A stretch of DNA of 64,000 nt from Tribonema minus (lineage: Eukaryota > Sar > Xanthophyceae > Tribonematales > Tribonemataceae). A program made the position numbers and the translations under genes. The first letter of the stretch is position 1. Each line of letters begins with the position of its first letter. A model generated the notes under the pieces. The model did not search any database and was not told the origin of the DNA. It was given only the letters and a program-made list of their open reading frames with translations. The stretch lies in assembly GCA_017506865.1 (NCBI GenBank), contig JAFCMP010000257.1, forward strand, positions 434,001 through 498,000, given 5' to 3'. Of this stretch, positions 59,701 through 64,000 are shown in pieces.

Positions 59701-62293
59701 TGACAGACCACGAGCGGCAACTGCTGCAGCAGCTGGGCGTTCAGCTAGTGGGGGATACGGATGAAAATCAGAACCGTGGAGCTGTATTGCTGGGGGTGCC
59801 GGTGGGCCACAGCAGCTTTGTGGACGCATGGCTGCGCAGGGAAGCGGGTGCAGGCGGGGCAGGGGCTCGATTTGCAGAGCGATGCGCGCGCCTGACATCT
59901 CCAAGGGCTATGTTCAGGTTACTGCGCTACTGCGTGGTGCCTCGCATGACGTACTGCCTGCGCACCATTCCCACTACGCAGACAGCGCCAGCCGCCAAGG
60001 AGTGGGATCGGGTCACGCAGTGGGTGCTTGAGCACTCAATGGGCCTGCAGCCACCAGGCCAGACCTGGCGCCAGTTTGAGCAAAGTGGGGCCCACTTCCA
60101 TCTGGCAGCGCACGGCCCAGCCTTACAGCAAGCGCGATTCCCAACACGGCATGGCGGCCTTGGCATTACCAGCGCCTGCGACATCGCTGATGCTGCGTAT
60201 GTGGCGGGCACGTTGCAAGCGCTGCAACCAGCACTCTCTGGATGGGCGGGGGTGCTGCAGCAGGCGGCTCCTCAAGCGGCTGCAGACAACGCTGCTGAGG
60301 ATGCGGCAACACAAGCGGCACCGGCAGCAGCGGCAGCAGCACCAGCACCAGCAGCATCAGCAGCGGCAACTGTTACAGCGGCAGCGGCGGTTGCCAGTGG
60401 AGGCGCGACCGCTCCGGCAGCGGCAACTGCATCAGCGGCTGGCCGCGCTTATGGCGCAACCATTCCGGCAACACACGACGCAGCTGCCGCTGGATCAGGG
60501 GTCGCGGCGGCAGCACAGGCGGCACCAGCGGCAGCAGCAGCAGCGGCGGCGCACGGCGCAACTACTCCGGCGGCAGCAGCAGCGGCGGCAGCAGCAGCTG
60601 CTCCAGCATCAGAGGCTGCTGCAGCAGCGGCAGCACACGTTGCACCTCAAGTGGCCTCGGCGGCATCACTAACTGCAGCATCAACAGCAGCGGCTGCGGG
60701 CATAGGCAATACAGCTGCTACAGGCCCTACTAGCCTAAGGGCTGCTGCAGCACCTGCAACAGGAGCAGCGTCGGCAGGCGGCGCCGCAACCGTGCCGGCT
60801 GCGACAGCGGCAATGGCGGTGGCAGCGGCCAATGCGGCAGGTGCTGCACCAACACCTGCGGCAGCAGCAACACCACTGGCAGCAGCAGCAACGGCAGGCG
60901 GCACAGCTGCAGCACCAGCGCACGCAGCAGCGGCAGCCGTCAATGCAGGCGCTGCGCGTTCCACACCAGCAATGCTACAAGGCGCAGCAGCAGCAGAGGT
61001 GGCGCGCCTGCCCCTCATGCGGACGATCGCCACAGCTGCCACATCTCTACGTGCAGCAACAGGTGACAAGCTGGAACATATACTGCCACCAGCGCTAACG
61101 CCACTGCAGCAGCAACCACCTACGCAGCAGCCGCCGCTGCGGCCGACAGCAGGTGGTGGCACTGGTGCGGATGCTGCTTGCGTACTTGACGCCAGTGCTC
61201 TGCAGTTGCAGTGTAGCCTGAAGCGCCCCAATCAGAGTGCGCTTGCAGATGCCGTCGCTACCGAGCTTGCAGATAAGGTGGAGGCGAACCTGCAACAGCT
61301 GCCGCAGGGCACGCAACGCACGCAAGCACTTGCTCGATTCCGGTCGCAGCGCCACATGCACTCGATCGGCATGGCATTCCTCAACGAGCCCATGTACTCC
61401 ACAACGGCTTCGTTCGATGGCCTATCCTGGCAGCTGGCCGTCAAACGCGCCATCGGAGTAGAGGAGCAGACGGCAGGCTGCAAGCTGTGCGGGAAGTCGC
61501 CGGGCGGCACCCTGCATGCACGGCTGTGTCAAGCGCCACGCGTCAAGGCGCACGACACCATTGTCCACAATAGCGTCAAGAGGGCCACGCAGCGCCTCCT
61601 GCGGCAATACCTCAAAACGGGACTGGTGGACGAGGACTACACGCCGTTTCTGGGGTCCGCCGGGCCGCCGGGGAGTCGCAGGATGGACATCGTGCTGCCT
61701 GCCGACGCCTTCCCGGTGACCGGCTACGACGACCCGACACGCCACCTACCGCTCATGGTGGACGTTACCTGCTTCGAGGCACAGGTGGCGTCGCGGGCGG
61801 CGAAGACTGCAGCAGACCCCGAGCGATGCTGCCGCGACCAAGAGGCCGCCAAGACTACCCACTATTCTGGTCATTATGATCAGAATTGCTACAAACTTGC
61901 CACATTGGCAATAGGGTCATTTGGCAGCATCGGGGAGCAGGGGCGGAAGCTGCTGGAGGCTGTGGCGACGGAGTATGCCAGCAGGATGTCAGTGCCCGGA
62001 GGAGCGCGCCCTAAAGCTCTCAAGGGCATCGCCCTGGCGCGCTTACGCTCGGCACTGTCGGCAGCGCTCCACATGGCGTACTCTGGCCGTGTCATGACAC
62101 ACATGGCAGAATCCAGGGGGGGGGGGCACATGGAGGAGGACGTAGGGGAGGACCCCGAGATGCCATTTGGCGGCGGCGGCGTTTGAGTGGTTGTCGTTGC
62201 GACACTTTCAGACTGTCATACGACATGTAGATTCCTTACAGCTAGATGCCAATCATCTGGGCTTTTTCGCGCCCTGAGCGAGAATTAATAAAA
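56769..62293 (+). mobile_element. family-A non-LTR retrotransposon, full-length copy 2
   Basis: A direct repeat AGTACAACTG flanks the element at 56759-56768 and 62294-62303, setting its limits. The right copy coincides with the element's own AGTACAAC end, so the exact 3' boundary is ambiguous by a few bases. There is a 78-bp 5' UTR, one long ORF, and a roughly 110-bp 3' UTR ending in 'gcgccctgagcgag' and 'aattaataaa'. Intact coding, near identity to copy 1 and a clean duplication suggest recent insertion. Confidence 0.85.
56847..62186 (+). CDS. family-A retrotransposon polyprotein (zinc finger, RT, CCHC, restriction-like endonuclease)
   Basis: A single uninterrupted ORF of 1779 residues. A C2H2 finger (C127, C130, H150, H155) and a CxxC...CxxC cluster (C185, C188, C211, C214) should bind target DNA. 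Residues about 270-445 are Gly/Ser/Arg-rich. RT follows: GPSGLRYSHL (about 676), RPIVCGEVLQRL (about 744), LDLKNAFNMV with D807, RGFKQGDPAAP (about 862), and active-site YMDD (902-905). A roughly 290-residue Ala-rich spacer (about 1140-1430) precedes a C-x2-C-x8-H-x3-C knuckle (C1545, C1548, H1557, C1561). The restriction-like endonuclease has D1614 (RRMDIVL), D1639 (PLMVDVTC) and K1669-x3-Y1673. This order is that of R2/NeSL-type elements that nick DNA and prime reverse transcription at the cut. All catalytic residues are present. The long Ala-rich insert is unusual. Confidence 0.93.
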   Translation: MKRISWRRREARIANSESAQKCKESDTACAQAQDISTSAADGNGACQQDDGTSGSSRATGDGRAAHKRKRVQNDGWSISDQTGEGEHTGGQSAVKRSRTGHNSLEQQRLMLDDEAGGGGSADPEYKCNLCDLVVKKGMSLLSLQQRLNAHIAAKHQRKHHSGTATTFLERSDLSTSHLQTIYTECALCKNLFHANKTFRVDSSDASAGKHCRKCRPITSPAAVAATLSTTASAAPLAPDASTATATTSLPQQQPACTPIGNPYAKGPAHAQQAPAAQAGGSSSSGSSKRPERGGSSATRGGRGRSGGRGRGNGGRVSSGSNDADISSSRATSGSRTGGGSSSGAGGGSAAGTKDSGAGNGRSSDASSRSGGASNSGSGARTQNGCGGRGSGRSSDSGGRGCGRGGRGGGGGGPRAAGAATAAAAPGPAGAAGGAGGLFTWTISTPAVAAVLDSISLDELCKLQFATTRSLARPRNRRYVGAALENAATHLLAHTMTMFVNAAREPDSAGRVQRLQRSTILHHLMPSLITSTDGAPGITRSDRIRMLARGELDRLVPALLAHARAHRRWRARQQTEAAINAYVLQCMGTRGGLQQAARFLQPKTVAIPDDDCFAAMQSKHPPAAPGEQLHELSGMVDQLVAKAADMPAELSLLQGEGIEPETVAKLIQRASPYSGAGPSGLRYSHLQDALRTSWGRHEFAAVLTRWLQTVMREAARLPDAFWQLHGAGRLTPLAEQQEDGTAKQRPIVCGEVLQRLCTSVYVADRKDFLAELLEPDGQYGVAVSAGAEKAAMAGKLAYELGHWQFMLDLKNAFNMVFVLAAAEWVAAQLPDFLDYFIGTYVRTRPRLLFQHVDGSTRIIMSQRGFKQGDPAAPMLFCGAIAQCLKRFNEAAAAQRARRRMGAYMDDANVRTGACTLTQDDIQAVAQLKQHFAEVGLELNLTKSRALPGRGHVVTDHERQLLQQLGVQLVGDTDENQNRGAVLLGVPVGHSSFVDAWLRREAGAGGAGARFAERCARLTSPRAMFRLLRYCVVPRMTYCLRTIPTTQTAPAAKEWDRVTQWVLEHSMGLQPPGQTWRQFEQSGAHFHLAAHGPALQQARFPTRHGGLGITSACDIADAAYVAGTLQALQPALSGWAGVLQQAAPQAAADNAAEDAATQAAPAAAAAAPAPAASAAATVTAAAAVASGGATAPAAATASAAGRAYGATIPATHDAAAAGSGVAAAAQAAPAAAAAAAAHGATTPAAAAAAAAAAAPASEAAAAAAAHVAPQVASAASLTAASTAAAAGIGNTAATGPTSLRAAAAPATGAASAGGAATVPAATAAMAVAAANAAGAAPTPAAAATPLAAAATAGGTAAAPAHAAAAAVNAGAARSTPAMLQGAAAAEVARLPLMRTIATAATSLRAATGDKLEHILPPALTPLQQQPPTQQPPLRPTAGGGTGADAACVLDASALQLQCSLKRPNQSALADAVATELADKVEANLQQLPQGTQRTQALARFRSQRHMHSIGMAFLNEPMYSTTASFDGLSWQLAVKRAIGVEEQTAGCKLCGKSPGGTLHARLCQAPRVKAHDTIVHNSVKRATQRLLRQYLKTGLVDEDYTPFLGSAGPPGSRRMDIVLPADAFPVTGYDDPTRHLPLMVDVTCFEAQVASRAAKTAADPERCCRDQEAAKTTHYSGHYDQNCYKLATLAIGSFGSIGEQGRKLLEAVATEYASRMSVPGGARPKALKGIALARLRSALSAALHMAYSGRVMTHMAESRGGGHMEEDVGEDPEMPFGGGGV

Positions 62294-62303
62294 AGTACAA
62301 CTG

Positions 62304-62943
62304 ATCCTCAACAATTACCCCCCAGCCGTATCACAGCCAGGTCGCCACTGGCCGCACATACCTTCCCTCACACCTGTGCTATTTAAAATGATGTAATAGG
62401 GCACGTTCATTGACAGACAGTGTGATTACTGCAAGTACATGCAAACCCTCCATCAATCATCAAAGTGTGCACACGACTCCAAAAGGCTTGTGATAAGGAC
62501 ATGTATTGGACGCAAACTTTGAGCTCAAGTGCACAAATGGGCTAGGTGTTGCCCGACCGCATGTGCAGCATTTGCCAACTCGCAACATTCAACAACACAG
62601 GCACAGCACAATGTACTGTTGCCATGCCTGCCATACTCTCCGCCAGCTGAAATGGGACCGCTTGAAGTTTTCCAGCCAAGCCAAGGTTATCCCTCAAAAC
62701 CCTGACCAATGTGTTGCTTGTACAAGGGAGTGCACTGAGGCGACGCTGATGAGGCATACTCGACGCGCGCCACACACACGGGCCCTGATCCACAAGGGCG
62801 GCCTCTAGTACGTGCGCCATTCCAGCAGTTTCGGCATCGAGCCTGCATTGCAGGACGGCTGCACACACAGCTCAGTCCCCCTCACTGCATTTCAAGAGAA
62901 CTGCACACAAGGTTCAGTTCCCCTCTACACACGCGTTCCCATT
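62304..62943. other. short intergenic region, no supported gene
   Basis: The open frame at 62506-62808 (plus, 100 codons) has no recognisable domain. The 3' UTR of the minus-strand SEL1L-like gene should occupy the right part of this region. No polyadenylation signal was assigned. Confidence 0.4.
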
Positions 62944-63843
62944 TCACCAGCGCCGCCGCGCCATCATCCACCACAACATCACTGCGCCGAGCGCCACCGC
63001 GACCACCACCCTTGCCCGCGTGCTCTCACTGCCATCGCTGCCGCTGCTGCTGCCGCCATCGCTTCCGACAACGCCTCCGACAGCGCTCAGCAGCGGCGCG
63101 AGGAGCCACGCGGGCAGCCGCTCCTGCACCTCCAGCGCCGCCAGCGCCAGCGTCGCCGGCGGCGTACCGGCGGCGCGGTAGAGCCGCTTCGCTTCCGTCG
63201 TGTTCTTCGGCACGCCGAGGCCCCACGCGTGCAGCCAGCCAAGGCTGTACAGCGCGCGCGGGTCGGGCCGAGGCGCCGCCGCCGCCGCCGTGTAGAAGTT
63301 GACAGCCGCCGCCAGCGCCGCATCGGCATCGCCGTCTGCGGCCGCATCTGCTGTCGGCGCGGGCGCTGCGCCGCCGCTGGGCGTGTCCGCGCGAGCAGCA
63401 GCGGTTTCGTCGGCCGCGCCGCCGCTCTGGCGCTTTGCGTCTGCGGCAGGGGCGGCAGCAGCGCTGCGCGTGGCCCACGCAAAGTCCGCGAGCGCCAGGT
63501 GGACACTCGTGTCGCCGCTGTCCGCTGCGCGCTGCAGGTAGCGCTGCCCGGCGGCGACGGCGTCGATGCCGGCCGTGCGGAGGGCGCGCGCGAGGCGATC
63601 GATGCCGCTGCTGTTGCTGCCGCCGCCGCCGCCGCCGCTGCTGTCGTCTGTGGTTGGCTGCGTACTGGCGGCCTGTAGCAGCAGCAGCCCTGCATTCGCC
63701 TTGCCCGCAGTGCTGCCTTGCTCCGCCGCCTGCAGTGGGTGCAGCAGGCCCGTGCGTGAAGGGGTGATGGCATGCGATAGCGGAGAGCGCATGACACTTT
63801 GGAGAGCAGGGGTTTCGGCTTGCTGCTGTGTGGCATGAGCCAT
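62944..63843 (-). CDS. SEL1L/HRD3-like ERAD protein, C-terminal exon (gene continues past the window)
   Basis: The frame encodes Sel1-type repeats: AAEQGSTAGKANAGLLLLQA, then YLQRAADSGD...ALADFAW, then YSLGWLHAWGLGVPKNTTEA with KRLYRAA. The last is the 'lG-hW/E-G-G-lPK...AKRyYd' unit typical of the C-terminal Sel1 repeats of SEL1L/HRD3. A single hydrophobic helix (ARVVVAVALGAVMLWWM) and a short basic tail end the protein, as expected for a type I ER membrane protein. In that family the lumenal repeats deliver misfolded glycoproteins to the HRD1 ubiquitin ligase. A likely acceptor (cactgcag|gcg) puts the exon start at 63729; residues upstream of that in the open frame are probably intronic. 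Algal-style Ala/Ser/Gly-rich inserts interrupt the repeats. Earlier exons lie beyond 64000. Confidence 0.75.
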   Translation of the reverse strand: MAHATQQQAETPALQSVMRSPLSHAITPSRTGLLHPLQAAEQGSTAGKANAGLLLLQAASTQPTTDDSSGGGGGGSNSSGIDRLARALRTAGIDAVAAGQRYLQRAADSGDTSVHLALADFAWATRSAAAAPAADAKRQSGGAADETAAARADTPSGGAAPAPTADAAADGDADAALAAAVNFYTAAAAAPRPDPRALYSLGWLHAWGLGVPKNTTEAKRLYRAAGTPPATLALAALEVQERLPAWLLAPLLSAVGGVVGSDGGSSSGSDGSESTRARVVVAVALGAVMLWWMMARRRW

Positions 63844-64000
63844 CAGTCACACACTGCATGCAATGTGCAGTGGTGACGCCGGTGCATGCTGCTGCGTCAA
63901 TGATGGGCAGACACGCTTGTATGTGGTCGGCAGCCATTCTTGTACCGAGTTCTTCAAGTATAAGTGCGCGTGGCAACAACATAGACCATGGCCACACCCG

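Noticed and set aside
62812..63678. 288-codon plus-strand frame opposite the SEL1L-like exon
   Set aside because: It is an antisense shadow of a GC-rich exon. The minus reading has Sel1 repeats and a membrane helix, while this one is low-complexity Arg/Ala.
1..64000. CRISPR arrays, bacterial operons, riboswitches, rRNA
   Set aside because: None are present. Introns, tRNA structure and retrotransposons mark the DNA as eukaryotic nuclear.

Overview
The window is eukaryotic nuclear DNA, most likely from a green alga (Chlorophyta). Host genes are split by GT-AG introns, with one apparent GC-AG intron. Intergenic DNA is long and repeat-laden. There are single-ORF non-LTR retrotransposons carrying a C-terminal restriction-like endonuclease, a secreted Pro/Thr-rich wall-type protein, and an organelle-derived rpl16 fragment. 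Clade assignment is inference; no ribosomal RNA is present.

Layout. 1-5413: a diverged repeat, then a solo 3' tail of retrotransposon family A joined head-to-tail to a 5'-truncated, dead family-A copy. 7246-21305 (minus): a 14-exon gene for a secreted protein of 1135 residues (signal peptide, nine PT-rich stalk exons, then lectin-like C-terminal repeats). Every exon junction keeps frame. A 5'-truncated family-B retrotransposon sits in one intron. 21306-26181: gene-poor, with a perfect 20-bp-arm palindrome. 26182-34610 (minus): six exons of a clan-A-like glycoside hydrolase fused to a CBM96/DNRLRE-like domain; its 5' exons are unresolved, and a signal-peptide exon at 38126-38206 is a candidate. 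35675-35908: rpl16 fossil. 36277-40982: two oppositely oriented MITE copies. 41-42.5 kb: foldback repeats. 46.5-56.1 kb: an inverted duplication whose right arm ends in tRNA-Val(CAC) and whose left arm carries a broken copy. Between the arms lie a family-B element (49506-53099) nested in a family-A tail and a transposon-like exon fossil. 56769-62293: a full-length family-A element with an intact 1779-residue ORF. 62944-63843 (minus): the C-terminal exon of a SEL1L/HRD3-like ERAD protein that runs off the right edge.

The host genes show no common pathway. Two encode secreted or surface products and one an ER-membrane quality-control factor. The strongest theme is mobile DNA: families A and B both insert at GTACA-containing sites, and family A ends in the same word, which would favour nesting and head-to-tail arrays.
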